Source: GCA-003244245 sp963823755
GTDB taxonomy: Bacteria; Actinomycetota; Actinomycetes; Mycobacteriales; Pseudonocardiaceae
Direction: 5' to 3'
NCBI GenBank assembly: GCA_963823755.1
Contig: CAWGMP010000007.1
Coordinates: 372,001-436,000, forward strand
Length of the DNA: 64,000 nt
Under the pieces are notes generated by a model that searched no databases, was not told where the DNA came from, and saw only the letters and a list, made by a program, of their open reading frames with translations. Positions within the stretch are counted from its first letter, which is position 1. Every line of letters begins with the position of its first letter. Of the stretch, positions 1-8,139 are shown piece after piece. The translations under genes were made by a program, and so were the position numbers.

Positions 1-565
1 CGACGTATGCCGGTGCGGAACAAGCGTTGATCCACCTGCAGAGTCAGGTCGACGAAGACCGGCACCCCAAGTCAGCCATCACGGTTCGCCAGGCCATCAG
101 CAGTGGCTCGACGTCGCCGAACTGGAGGACACCACTTGTGAGCGGTACAACGATCTGATCCGCCTCTACATCCTGCCGACCCTCGGTGACAGCAGGCGAG
201 CAGACTCGACGCTGAGCTGCCAGAGCGCTTCTAGCGCGGTTGCATCGCTGTCGCGGGCTGTGCTCGGGACGACCGGCCGCAGGGCACATCTGCCGATCAC
301 TGAGCACCAGCACCATTCGCAAGACCCCTACATCATCCGGGGCGCTCTCGAGCGGGCCGTTCATTGGCAACACCTTGGGGTGAACAAGGCCGCGATGGGC
401 CGAAGCTCGCTCACCGAACAGGACTTAGCCTGATCCGCCCAGCGCTGAAGAAGCGGCGGCGCTGCTCAACAAGGCCTGGACGGAATCCCGAGTGGGGTCT
501 GCTGCTCTGGCTGACGATGATCACCGGATCCCGCCGTGGCGAGGTGTCCGCGCTGCGGCGGCGTT
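1..565 (+). pseudogene. Tyrosine integrase remnant (5' truncated by window edge)
   Basis: Pieces of one phage-type integrase can be read in sequence but in different frames. An AP2-like/SAM-like N-terminal stretch (YAGAEQALIHLQSQVDEDRHP, then WLDVAELEDTTCERYNDLIR) is followed by IIRGALERAVHWQHLGVNKAA and by WGLLLWLTMITGSRRGEVSALR, which is the start of the catalytic domain with its first arginine. The catalytic C-terminus (HxxR...Y) is missing after about 565. Several frameshifts and stops make it nonfunctional. It is probably the relic of an integrated element; no matching att site could be recognised. Confidence 0.7.
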
Positions 566-827
566 CGGACTCCACTTCATGTCCATTTAGTCACCAGCGA
601 ACGCATACCACGTCGTGTCCTTGCTAGTCTCGGACATCGAGATCCGACAACCAGTCGCGAGGTCGAACGCTTCTCCTCTACGAGATGCGGACATCAGCCC
701 CAACCGGAAACTGTCCACCAGGGCACGTGTCTTCAACGGCTCCTTCCGTGACGGGAAGCAACTTTCCATCGGACGCAATACGTCGTCGTTTGCTACCGCT
801 GCCCGGCGTACTGTAGCTTGCCCTCGC

Positions 828-1127
828 TTAGAGCGGCAAACTCAGCGAGCCGAAATTATCACAGCACACCGTGCGGGTGACCTCCTTGATCCAGTACGAG
901 CAGACTACAACGTGTCCGGACCCGTCGTACGAATTCGGTACACGGCCGAACCACAGATTCGGGATGCCCTCTTCTCGTCGGACTCCTTGGTAAGGGTCGT
1001 CGTCGCGCGTCAGGATCCAGTCCATCACAATGACGCGCAGATCATCCGTAGGAGACTCACGTTCCACCCAGGAGTCGAAACGCTCAAGGAACTTCTCCAA
1101 AGTCCAGGGACGCACTCCGCTAGACAC
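828..1127 (-). CDS. Putative toxin partner of a Panacea antitoxin (unknown family)
   Basis: A 99-residue protein whose start lies 8 bp inside the end of the upstream Panacea-domain gene, so the two are translationally coupled. It has an acidic, aromatic middle (DWILTRDDDPYQGVRREEG) and a beta-rich C-terminus with alternating hydrophobics (HVVVCSYWIKEVTRTVCCDNFGSLSLP). That pattern resembles small RelE/ParE-like toxins, but no catalytic motif can be claimed. Panacea antitoxins are known to pair with many unrelated small toxins, so the role is inferred from position and size. No signal peptide or membrane segment is visible. It could instead be an accessory protein of unknown function. Confidence 0.5.
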   Translation of the reverse strand: MSSGVRPWTLEKFLERFDSWVERESPTDDLRVIVMDWILTRDDDPYQGVRREEGIPNLWFGRVPNSYDGSGHVVVCSYWIKEVTRTVCCDNFGSLSLPL

Positions 1128-1695
1128 GAGGGGTCAGACTCGCCCGGAGCTCTTCGAGTCTGGCCACGACTTCCTCGCGACTGTTCGGTCGACCGGGATC
1201 CTCGCATCGTTTCTCGGCGCCCTGCAACCACTGCGTGACAGATGCCGAGTCGAGCGACACTTCATCCTCTTCGGCATCGGCACTACCGCTGGTCCTAAAG
1301 TATTGCTTGATCCACTCAGGCTTGATGGGTGCGCTCTCACCCGGCCGACGTCCACTATCTGCCAGCTGCCAGGGCTCTTCGCCGTGCGTCAGGTTCTCTA
1401 GATCCTTTCCAGTCAGCGCGCCGTAGCGGCTGAGCACGTAGCCGATAGTGTTCAGCTGAGCCTCATCCATCTCGCGACGATCCCTCGGGACGTCGCCGTG
1501 TTTCTCCTCGTGCCAAAGGGTTCCTACGACAGGTCCCATGTCCCAGGCTGAGATTGTCTCGCTGAACAGCGGCTCATCGAAGGCGGCCAGATGGTGACCC
1601 TGGCAGTAGTAGAGGAGTTTGTGCAGCTTCTTCGTCGGCAGCCCGGGAAGCCGGTCACGAAGAGCGACGGCTACGTCCCGCGCTGACAGGGTCAT
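1120..1695 (-). CDS. Panacea-domain (DUF4065, SocA/GepA-like) antitoxin
   Basis: A protein of about 191 residues from the ATG at 1695; an upstream in-frame start would add 22 residues of poor composition. Residues ~22-57 carry the Panacea signature, KKLHKLLYYCQGHHLA followed by ISAWDMGPVVGTLWHE, and EEPWQLAD lies near residue 110. The family neutralises a separately encoded small toxin, usually by direct binding. The C-terminal ~60 residues are charged and variable, as expected for the toxin-specific part. The gene overlaps the downstream 99-codon ORF by 8 bp, giving antitoxin-first order. Identification of the domain is firm; function as an antitoxin in this strain is inferred. Confidence 0.78.
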   Translation of the reverse strand: MTLSARDVAVALRDRLPGLPTKKLHKLLYYCQGHHLAAFDEPLFSETISAWDMGPVVGTLWHEEKHGDVPRDRREMDEAQLNTIGYVLSRYGALTGKDLENLTHGEEPWQLADSGRRPGESAPIKPEWIKQYFRTSGSADAEEDEVSLDSASVTQWLQGAEKRCEDPGRPNSREEVVARLEELRASLTPRV

Positions 1696-1711
1696 GGACG
1701 CAGGATACGAC

Positions 1712-2176
1712 TCACGGTGAGAACCTAGCGGAGGCGAGGAACACAGGCGTGTCTCGAACATGGGTTCGATTATGACGCGAGATCCTGCCGATGGCTAGCA
1801 GCAGGACCGCTAGAGCCATCCGGGCTAACTTCCCCACCGGTCCCACCGCGTCCTCATAGACCACAAACCGTTTCTCCGCTGGCTTGGCCCAGGGTGTCGA
1901 TCCGACAGCACAGCCGCCGGTCGCCGCAGCGCCTGACGAACTGCACCACTTGTCGACACCCTCGAACGCCGTCGTTCGACGTGAACTGTCGCGACCCCAC
2001 CAGGTCCGCGTCTGCTCCAGATGCCCGATATCCGAGCCGACGGTGCCGTCCACTAACCCGGCCAAGACCCCGGCGAGCACGAACCCGGCCAGCACAACGG
2101 TCTCGAAGTCGACGAGTTCCTCCAAGCCCGTCGGGACCCGCCGCTCGCACAGACCCCGCACCACGGCCAGAACCAT
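1712..2176 (-). pseudogene. Possible integrase N-terminal relic
   Basis: The only recognisable part reads GLEELVDFETVVLAGFVLAG then LVDGTVGSDIGHLEQTRTWWG. This resembles the core-binding (SAM-like) domain at the N-terminus of actinobacterial site-specific integrases. The rest of the frame (residues ~60-154) is low-complexity and does not continue the family, and neighbouring frames do not rescue it. I regard it as a truncated integrase fragment rather than a working gene. The Panacea module lies between this and another integrase remnant, suggesting it sits in mobile-element debris. Confidence 0.35.
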
Positions 2177-2451
2177 GCGACCCCGCCTTCAGCCCGCCCC
2201 GAACATCCTCGCCCTGATCGAGAACGACTCATAAAGCTGAAGTTGGGTCAGGCGAGCCAAGGTCACCTGAACGAGCACAAATGCCCTGGTCCTGGGCGGA
2301 ACGAGCCCTCGCGCCCCCGACGTAATTCACGGGTTGTCTCTTAAAAAGTCATATCCGGCGGTTCAGCGAGTGGACCCGGTATCCCAGTTACCGTATCCCA
2401 GTTACCCGACTTCGGTTGCGCCTAATCCAGGTGATGTGGAAAATGCTGTTC

Positions 2452-2544
2452 GGAGGTGTAAGGGTGCCTGGTGGCCCTCGCGGTCTTCAAAACTGTTGTG
2501 GTCGGGAATCCCGGCCAGGTGGGTTCGATTCCCATCCACCTCCG
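2452..2544 (+). tRNA. selC: tRNA-Sec (anticodon TCA)
   Basis: The long 93-nt tRNA shape typical of selenocysteine tRNA is visible. The acceptor strand GGAGGTG (2452-2458) pairs with CACCTCC (2537-2543), and the discriminator is G2544. The anticodon stem-loop GCGGT-CTTCAAA-ACTGT has TCA at 2487-2489. A long variable arm (TGGTCGGGAATCCCGGCC) follows, and the T arm contains GGGTTCGATTCCC. CCA is not encoded. It lies head to head with the 3' end of selB, the usual genomic partner. Its presence supports reading the in-frame TGA codons of grdA and grdB as selenocysteine. Confidence 0.95.
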
Positions 2545-2635
2545 CTGGTAGCCCCGTTTCTGCTTGTCTGCACGCCTCGTTGGTTATGTGCACAGCGCTC
2601 GGACACACCGAGTACGGCGAGCAGACACGCCGGAC

Positions 2636-4396
2636 TTAGCGCAGCTCGTGGGTACCGTCGGGGAGCAGGCGGCTGATCCCGCGACGGGTAAGATACTCCA
2701 TGATCGGGACGGCGACGCGGCGGGTGGTGTCCAGGGCTTGTCGGGCCTGGCTGAGGGTGAACGGGCTGGGCAGGCCCCGTAGCCGCGCGATGGCGTCGTG
2801 CTCCGCGCCCGGAGCGAGGTAGATCCCGTCGGCGATCTTCAGCAGCTCACCGGCGCGCACGGCGGCGGCCAGCTGCTTGGTGCCCAGCCCGAGCTCGGCG
2901 AGCCGATGCGCTTCCGGTGCGGCGAAGGGTCGCCGCGCGAGCTCAGCGCGGAGTTCTGCGATCGCGCTACGGACCGCGTCGGGGAGGCCGGTGGTGGGCC
3001 CAGCCAGGCGCACCCGCCCCTCGGAGACGGTCAGCCCACCAGCGCCCAGCAGCCGGTCGACCAGCTGCGCATCGGGCATCCCGCTGACCTGCCGGGCAGT
3101 CTCCAACGGCATCCCCGGCTCCAGTGGATTCCCGGCGGCGTAGGCCGCCACCGCGGCGGCGAGCCGGGTGGCGCACTGCGCCAGCAGGAGGGGATCGACC
3201 AGCCAGCCAGCCTCGTGCGGCACTCCAGCGGGCTCGGGCACACCCATGGCGACGAGTTCGTCGCGCCGTATCAGACCGCGGCGGCGCAGCTCGGCCACTC
3301 CGTCCGGAGTGCCGTCCATCGTGGACAGTTCCGCGGCGCGGGCTGCGGCGGCACCGCGGCGGCGCAGCGCAGGTGGGCGCACGTCCAGCACGGTGACCCC
3401 GGCAGGGATGCGCCGGGTGCCGGGATCACGAAGCAGCGCGCGGTCCCCGATCCGCAACGGAAGCGGTTGTGCCAGGCTCAGCCGAGCGGTGTCGGTCCCT
3501 AGGGGCCGGACGCGCGTCGGGACCGCCGCCGTGCCGACGTGCAGCACCACATGGCGGCGCAGGTCGGCGGCCGAGCCGGTGGATAACCGGACGTCGACGG
3601 TGCCGGTGGTCAGCCACGCTCCGGGAGTGAGGAGGGCATCACCGCGGCGCACGGCCCCCCGGGGCACCCCTCGCAAATTGACCGCCACCCGGGCGACTGC
3701 GTCCACGGACTCGGCGGTTGTGCCGAGCGATTGCAACCCCCGCACCACCACCCGCCGCCCGGCGGGGGCTAATTCCAGTTCGTTGCCGACATGCAGCGTT
3801 CCGGCGGCCAGGGTGCCGGTGACCACGGTGCCTGCGCCGCGGATGGTGAACGCCCGGTCCACCCACAGCCGGACGTCGGCGTCGACGTCCGGCTCGGGCA
3901 GCGCGGCGACCAACAAGCCCAACGCGGCGCGCAGCTCGTCCAGTCCAGCCCCGGTGCCGCCCGAGACGCACACCGCGGGGATCCGGCCCAGTGTGGAGTC
4001 CTCCAGATACTCCAGTGCCTCGTCGCGGGCCAGCTCCGGATCCATCAGGTCGCTGCGGGTCACCGCCAGCACTCCGTGCCGGACGTTCAGCGCGTGCAAC
4101 GCCTCCAAGTGTTCCGCCGACTGCGGCATCCAGCCCTCATCGGCCGCGACGACGAACATCACCGCAGGCACCGGACCGATCCCGGCGAGCATGTTGGGAA
4201 CGAACCGCTCGTGCCCGGGCACGTCGACGAACGCCACCGTCGGCCCTGCGGGCAGGGTCGTCCAGGCGAATCCGAGGTCAATGGTCATGCCCCGGCGGCG
4301 TTCCTCCGCCCACCGGTCGGGCTCCATCCCGGTCAACGCGCGGACCAGGGTGGATTTGCCGTGGTCCACGTGACCCGCAGTGGCTATGACATGCAT
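2636..4396 (-). CDS. selB: Selenocysteine-specific elongation factor SelB
   Basis: 586 residues, the normal length for bacterial SelB. The N-terminal GTPase domain has G1 GHVDHGKST (residues ~8-16), the switch I/II region (RGMTIDLGFAW, DVPGHERFVPNML) and a TRSDL guanine-specificity motif. EF-Tu-like domains 2 and 3 follow (RAFTIRGAGTVVTGTL). The C-terminal third is a run of winged-helix domains ending ARQALDTTRRVAVPIMEYLTRRGISRL, the SECIS-binding region. SelB delivers Sec-tRNA to UGA codons next to a SECIS hairpin. Its ATG at 4394-4396 lies inside the end of the selA remnant, so it is the last gene of the grd operon. The full-length frame suggests selection still maintains recoding. Confidence 0.95.
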   Translation of the reverse strand: MHVIATAGHVDHGKSTLVRALTGMEPDRWAEERRRGMTIDLGFAWTTLPAGPTVAFVDVPGHERFVPNMLAGIGPVPAVMFVVAADEGWMPQSAEHLEALHALNVRHGVLAVTRSDLMDPELARDEALEYLEDSTLGRIPAVCVSGGTGAGLDELRAALGLLVAALPEPDVDADVRLWVDRAFTIRGAGTVVTGTLAAGTLHVGNELELAPAGRRVVVRGLQSLGTTAESVDAVARVAVNLRGVPRGAVRRGDALLTPGAWLTTGTVDVRLSTGSAADLRRHVVLHVGTAAVPTRVRPLGTDTARLSLAQPLPLRIGDRALLRDPGTRRIPAGVTVLDVRPPALRRRGAAAARAAELSTMDGTPDGVAELRRRGLIRRDELVAMGVPEPAGVPHEAGWLVDPLLLAQCATRLAAAVAAYAAGNPLEPGMPLETARQVSGMPDAQLVDRLLGAGGLTVSEGRVRLAGPTTGLPDAVRSAIAELRAELARRPFAAPEAHRLAELGLGTKQLAAAVRAGELLKIADGIYLAPGAEHDAIARLRGLPSPFTLSQARQALDTTRRVAVPIMEYLTRRGISRLLPDGTHELR

Positions 4397-4599
4397 GCCG
4401 ATACCGCGTCTGGCTCTTCGGGCAGCGCCGGGTGCGGCGCGAGCAGGCCCGTGCCGATGTCGGCGATCACCGGCACGCCCATCCCCGTCAGCCGGGCATC
4501 GGTGGACTCCAGCAGCTCAGGAATGCGAAATCCGTCGCCGCTCTCCACCATCTCGCCGCGGGCCGGCACGATCTCGCGGTCGGCTGCGAGCGCACTCAC
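4384..4599 (-). pseudogene. selA: selA remnant (doubly deleted, frame kept)
   Basis: A 71-codon ORF starting at GTG 4599, which overlaps the grdA stop as GTGA, and running 13 bp into selB. It joins two separate pieces of SelA, the PLP enzyme that converts Ser-tRNA-Sec to Sec-tRNA-Sec. REIVPARGEMVESGDGFRIPELLESTDARL corresponds to the SelA segment before 'GTTNRTH', and GVPVIADIGTGLLAPHPALPEEPDA corresponds to a segment some 70 residues further on. The N-terminal domain, the middle segment and the C-terminus with the PLP lysine (SGDKLLGG in the family) are missing. It cannot be an active SelA. A second selA and a selD must exist elsewhere if selenocysteine is still made. Confidence 0.8.
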
Positions 4600-5057
4600 G
4601 AGGAAGCCTGCTCCCGAAACTCACGCACGGCCTCGGCGATGGCGTCCACCTCCAGCACGTCGATCATAAGCCCGACCTGCTCTTCCCACACCTCGGTGGG
4701 GATTGCGGCGCGCGGCTCGTCTTCGAGGATGTGATACACGGGGAGGCCCAACTGGACCCCGGCCAGCGGTCCTGCCCAACTCGGATCACCGAGCACCACC
4801 GTCTCGGCGGCGATCCCGGCGCTCTCCGCGTCCGGGGCGCCGAGCAGGACGAGCAGCGCGTCTGCGCCGTGCTCGTCGACCAGGCGCTTGATCGTCTCCT
4901 GGGTGGACAGGTCCATGGCGCCGGCGGCGGTTCAAACGAAGCATTCGGTGGCGACATAGACCACCGGGGCACCCGCCGCCTGGACGCAAGTCGCAATCGC
5001 CGTCCCCGAAACCCCGTCGCGTTCCCCGATCGCGATGACCTGCTTACCGTCGAACAT
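4596..5057 (-). CDS. grdA: Glycine/sarcosine/betaine reductase selenoprotein A
   Basis: 153 residues when TGA at 4932-4934 is read as selenocysteine (residue 42). From the ATG at 5057 (ribosome site AAGGAGG a few bases upstream), the protein begins MFDGKQVIAIGERDGVSG and reaches ATECFVU-TAAGAMDLSTQ. This is the classic GrdA active site with Cys39-x-x-Sec42, followed by VVLGDPSWAGPLAGVQLGLPVYH. GrdA is the small thioredoxin-like carrier that takes the carboxymethyl-selenoether from protein B to protein C. Without recoding only a fragment from the internal ATG at 4916 would be called. The start directly follows the thioredoxin stop; the end overlaps the selA remnant. Confidence 0.93.
4932..4934 (-). 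other. Selenocysteine UGA codon in grdA
   Basis: TGA in frame between CysPheVal and ThrAlaAlaGlyAla of GrdA. About 17 nt downstream the RNA can form a small hairpin (TGGA-CCTG-TCCA). Its position suits a bacterial SECIS, but it is short and not diagnostic. The gene continues in the same frame for 111 codons with clear GrdA similarity, so this is recoding and not a nonsense mutation. Confidence 0.88.
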
Positions 5058-5396
5058 TCACGCCTCCTTTGTGGGTAACTCGGCTAACGCCGTGGTCAGC
5101 CACGCATCCACCTGCTTCACTGTGAGATTGGGCTCGGAAATCCGGGCCACCTCTTGGCCGTCGTGGAGCAGCAGGATCGTGGGAAGTCCACGCACCTGCA
5201 GTGACATGCATAGCCGCCGCGCCTTGCTGGCATCCAGCTTGACCACGGTCAGATCTGGGTTCCCACTCGCGATGCTCTCCATGTGTGGCCCCAGCACCAC
5301 GCACGGGCGGCAGCTTTCCGCCCACACATCCACGAGCACCAAACCCGACCCGACGAGCTCGTCGAAGTTCTCGTTCGTCGCATCCATCACCGCCAT
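5058..5396 (-). CDS. Thioredoxin-like protein of the grd cluster
   Basis: 112 residues; ATG at 5396 with GGAGG upstream inside the 3' end of grdC. A single thioredoxin domain has the active site WAESCRPC (Cys29-Arg-Pro-Cys32), KLDASKARRLCMSLQVRGLPTILLL with the cis-proline after GL, and a C-terminal helix. In clostridial glycine reductase operons, thioredoxin and its reductase re-reduce GrdA; a dedicated copy here between grdC and grdA fits that role. No thioredoxin reductase gene is in the window. An extra cysteine (Cys62-equivalent in RRLCMSL) may be regulatory. Confidence 0.88.
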   Translation of the reverse strand: MAVMDATNENFDELVGSGLVLVDVWAESCRPCVVLGPHMESIASGNPDLTVVKLDASKARRLCMSLQVRGLPTILLLHDGQEVARISEPNLTVKQVDAWLTTALAELPTKEA

Positions 5397-5399
5397 GTG

Positions 5400-6824
5400 T
5401 CAGCCTCCATTGCGTTCCAGCAGCACGCTCATGCCGTCGGACCGTTGGCTCATCCGCCCGAGGAACAGGCTGCCCTTGGCGAGCAGTAACACCCGGTCGG
5501 CCGGTCCCGACGTCAGTCGGCTCAGGGCATGGGGTAGGTAACACACCGCTGACGCAATGTGACCCTGGGTGGGCGCGTAGCCCGGCATGCCACGCTGGGC
5601 GACAAACGGTTCAATGCTGTCGCGGGCGATCTCCTTGCGGCGGGCGGCCAGCGCCGCGATCATGCGGTAGTTGCGCGCTGCGACGTCTCCCGAACCCTGC
5701 GGCTCGGTGATCTCCGGATTGTGCAGCTCGGTGGCGTAGTCGTCGATGTCCAGCATGCGCGCGCCGATCGCCTCTAGCGGCCGCACGGCCAGGTCGTGCA
5801 GGATCTGCGCACCGGCGCCTGAGGACACCCGGTGGCGCCCGACGGCGTCGAGCCGGATTCGAGGTGAGACGCCGTCGTCGGCGGTCACCAGAATTGCGGC
5901 GCCGCCGATCACATCCTCCAGCACGGGCAGACCGTGGCGCAGGTGCCCCTCGAATTTCATTCCCAGTTTGGGTAGTGAACCTCCGGCGACAACCACGACC
6001 TGCTCGACCACTCCTGCCACCACGAGGCTGGCGGCGATCACCAACGCGGGAATCGGCGCCGCGCAGAAATTTTTGACGTCCGCACCGGACGACTCGCTCA
6101 AGCCGGTCACCGACGCGATCGTCTTGCCCATGTTGCCCCCGCCACGCTGGTAGCGGTCACCGACGGCCTCCTCTGAGCAGGAGATCGTGTAGCCGATGGC
6201 CGCTCGGTCCAGACCGTGGTCGTGCAGCAGGTGCAGCAGCGCCAGCGCGCCGGTAGCCTTGCAGGCCAGGTTCTCCATCAGCACGTGCGCGGCCAATGAC
6301 TCGTCCTCGGCGTGCGCCCCACGCAGCGCGCCAGCGAGACAGTCGGGCGCCAGGTGCACCGGCAGGGCGCCGCTCGCCACGGCAGCGGCGACATCCCCGG
6401 TCGCCGCGGAGATCCGCCCCAGGTCCAGGCGCGCCGCCAGCGGATGCTCAGCCAACCGCTTGGCGGCCCGCTCGGCGACCTCCGGGGTGAGCACCAGCAG
6501 GTCGAACTCGTCGACTGCGGCCATCAACCCGAGAAACTCCTCCTCCGGCATCAGTTCACCGAACGGCGCGAAGCGGTCCGCACCGGGCAAGCCAGCCCCG
6601 ACCCACGGACGGGACGGCAGCTCGCGAGGGTGGCAGGCGCCCAGAAATGCCTGGTGTGGCGGGTAGTTGACGGCGTCATCGAAGTTGCGCAGGTTCGCCA
6701 GAAAACTGGCCGTCAGCTCGGCTTCGCCGGCGAGGGTACGCATCGGCTTGGATCCGTGCCGGGCAAGGCCCGGGGTATGGGCGAGTACGAGGCTGGCGGC
6801 GCGGACCACGGCGGCTTCAGGCAT
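5400..6824 (-). CDS. grdC: Glycine/sarcosine/betaine reductase component C beta subunit
   Basis: 474 residues from the ATG at 6824, which has GGAGG seven bases upstream; this start is preferred over one six codons earlier. Thiolase-fold protein with hallmark GrdC stretches NFDDAVNYPPHQAFLG near the N-terminus, IGYTISCSEEAVGDRYQRGGGNMGK, SGADVKNFCAAPIPALVIAAS and RGMPGYAPTQGHI. In the clostridial enzyme, protein C (GrdC with GrdD) releases acetyl phosphate from the carboxymethyl-Sec on GrdA. No grdD follows, so either GrdC works alone or the product differs. It overlaps the end of grdB by 8 bp. Confidence 0.9.
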   Translation of the reverse strand: MPEAAVVRAASLVLAHTPGLARHGSKPMRTLAGEAELTASFLANLRNFDDAVNYPPHQAFLGACHPRELPSRPWVGAGLPGADRFAPFGELMPEEEFLGLMAAVDEFDLLVLTPEVAERAAKRLAEHPLAARLDLGRISAATGDVAAAVASGALPVHLAPDCLAGALRGAHAEDESLAAHVLMENLACKATGALALLHLLHDHGLDRAAIGYTISCSEEAVGDRYQRGGGNMGKTIASVTGLSESSGADVKNFCAAPIPALVIAASLVVAGVVEQVVVVAGGSLPKLGMKFEGHLRHGLPVLEDVIGGAAILVTADDGVSPRIRLDAVGRHRVSSGAGAQILHDLAVRPLEAIGARMLDIDDYATELHNPEITEPQGSGDVAARNYRMIAALAARRKEIARDSIEPFVAQRGMPGYAPTQGHIASAVCYLPHALSRLTSGPADRVLLLAKGSLFLGRMSQRSDGMSVLLERNGG

Positions 6825-8139
6825 GGGCCTCCTCCGCAGCATCGACTTCGAAGATCATGGGACGTTCGACCGCGGTCGCGACCGCGTCCAGTGCCCGTTG
6901 CACCAGTCGCCGCCGCCAGGCCTGCTCGGCAGGTGGCGGCAGGTTCGGATCGCCCGACGGGTAGGGGATGCCGCGACCCGGCACGATCCGCGGCGCACCG
7001 ACCTGCTCAGCGATCGTCACGAGGTTGGTGATCAGAGCCGTGGGGATGCCAGCCCGCTCCAGCTCCTTGGCAAGCGCTGACCCGCAACGCGTCCCTGTGC
7101 CTCAAGTGGCGGTCAGGATCACCGCCTGCACACCCGCCTTGCGCAGCTCCGCGGCCCACTCGACGCCGAAGCGCCGCGCGGTGGCCACCTGTGTGCCGTT
7201 GCCCACCGTGACCAGAAATTCGTTGTGCAGCCGGCCGATCGCGCCCTCGCGCTCCAGGGTGCGGGCGGTGTTCAGGGGCAGGATCCGGTTCGGGTCGGCA
7301 TTGGCGGCGGTGGTGGCGAAGCCACCGTCCACGGACTCCCACTCACCAGCAGCCAGCGAGTCGACCCCCTCGATCTGGTAGCGCAACCAGCGGGTGGCGC
7401 GGGCTGACTCGAGCCGGTCTGGGTTGCCTGCCGGCACCACGGCACCCTCGGTGGCCAGCGCGACGGTCGCGCCGGCCACCTTGTCGATCGGTGCAGAGGG
7501 AACGACCACGTCGAACCCACCGATGGGGACTTCGGTGCTCTCCCGGTCGCCGGCGAGGCGGCGCAGCACGAGCTCGACTGCCCGCGCCGCGGCACGCTGC
7601 TCGACCAGCTGGCCGATCCTGGCGGCCTGGGCAACCCGGCCGTCCGCCACCGTCAGCTTCGCACCGGTGGCCAGCTTCCCGATCGCGGTGGCGACCGTCT
7701 GCAATGTCGGCCGCATCTGTCGGCTGGTGGCACCCGCGGCCACGACTGGTGCGGCCCCCACGTCAGAGATGCCGGGGTTGTCGGGGTGCATTGAGGCCAG
7801 CGACGGCAACCCAGCGGCGACGGCGGCGGCGACCAGCCGGGCGCACACCAGCCCGTAGCGTCCGCTGCCGAATGCGGGCCCGGCAACCAACAGTTCGGCA
7901 CCGGCCGCACGCGCCATCCCGAGCAGTTCCTCGGCGACGGCGGGGTTAGAGGCGGCGTAGTCGTCGCCGCACACGATCGTGGCCACAATCTGGTATTCGT
8001 CCTGGTACTCGGCACTGAGCAACTGGGCCAGCAACCGCCCAGGGCCCACCGTCCCGTCGAGTACCCGGGGGCCGATACCCGCGGCCTCCTCACCACCGAG
8101 CCCCGCATAGAACTGATTGACATAGTGTACGACGCGCAT
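6817..8139 (-). CDS. grdB: Glycine/sarcosine/betaine reductase selenoprotein B (GrdB-like)
   Basis: 440 residues when TGA at 7102-7104 is read as selenocysteine (residue 346). The ATG at 8139 overlaps the grdE stop as TGATG. The protein starts MRVVHYVNQFYAGLGGEEAAG, carries GDDYAASN and PAFGSGRYGLVCARL, and reaches AVILTAT-U-GTGTRCGSALAKELERAGI. After the Sec codon the same frame continues ITNLVTIAEQVGAPRIVPGRGIPYPSGDPNLPP, standard GrdB C-terminal sequence. GrdB is the substrate-binding selenoprotein of component B. The residue expected as Cys in the UxxCxxC pattern reads Gly here (UGTGTRC). Ordinary calling would give two separate ORFs (7102-8211 and 6817-7020). Confidence 0.92.
7102..7104 (-). 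other. Selenocysteine UGA codon in grdB
   Basis: TGA in frame between ILTAT and GTGTRCG of GrdB. Beginning roughly 10 nt downstream, the mRNA can form GCGTT-loop-AGCGC with a G-rich loop (GCGGGTC), a reasonable SECIS candidate. Continuation of family-specific sequence in the same frame for 94 codons argues for recoding. Confidence 0.88.

Noticed and set aside
2452..2544. tRNA-Sec as the integration site of the neighbouring integrase relics
   Set aside because: No duplicated tRNA 3' end was found near the integrase remnants.
3168..4373. 401-codon open frame opposite selB
   Set aside because: Arg/Ser/Thr-rich mirror of the selB coding strand with no family features; typical high-GC shadow frame.
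4596..4916. A 106-residue stand-alone protein starting at ATG 4916
   Set aside because: This is the 3' part of grdA after the Sec codon; the upstream frame encodes the expected N-terminus.
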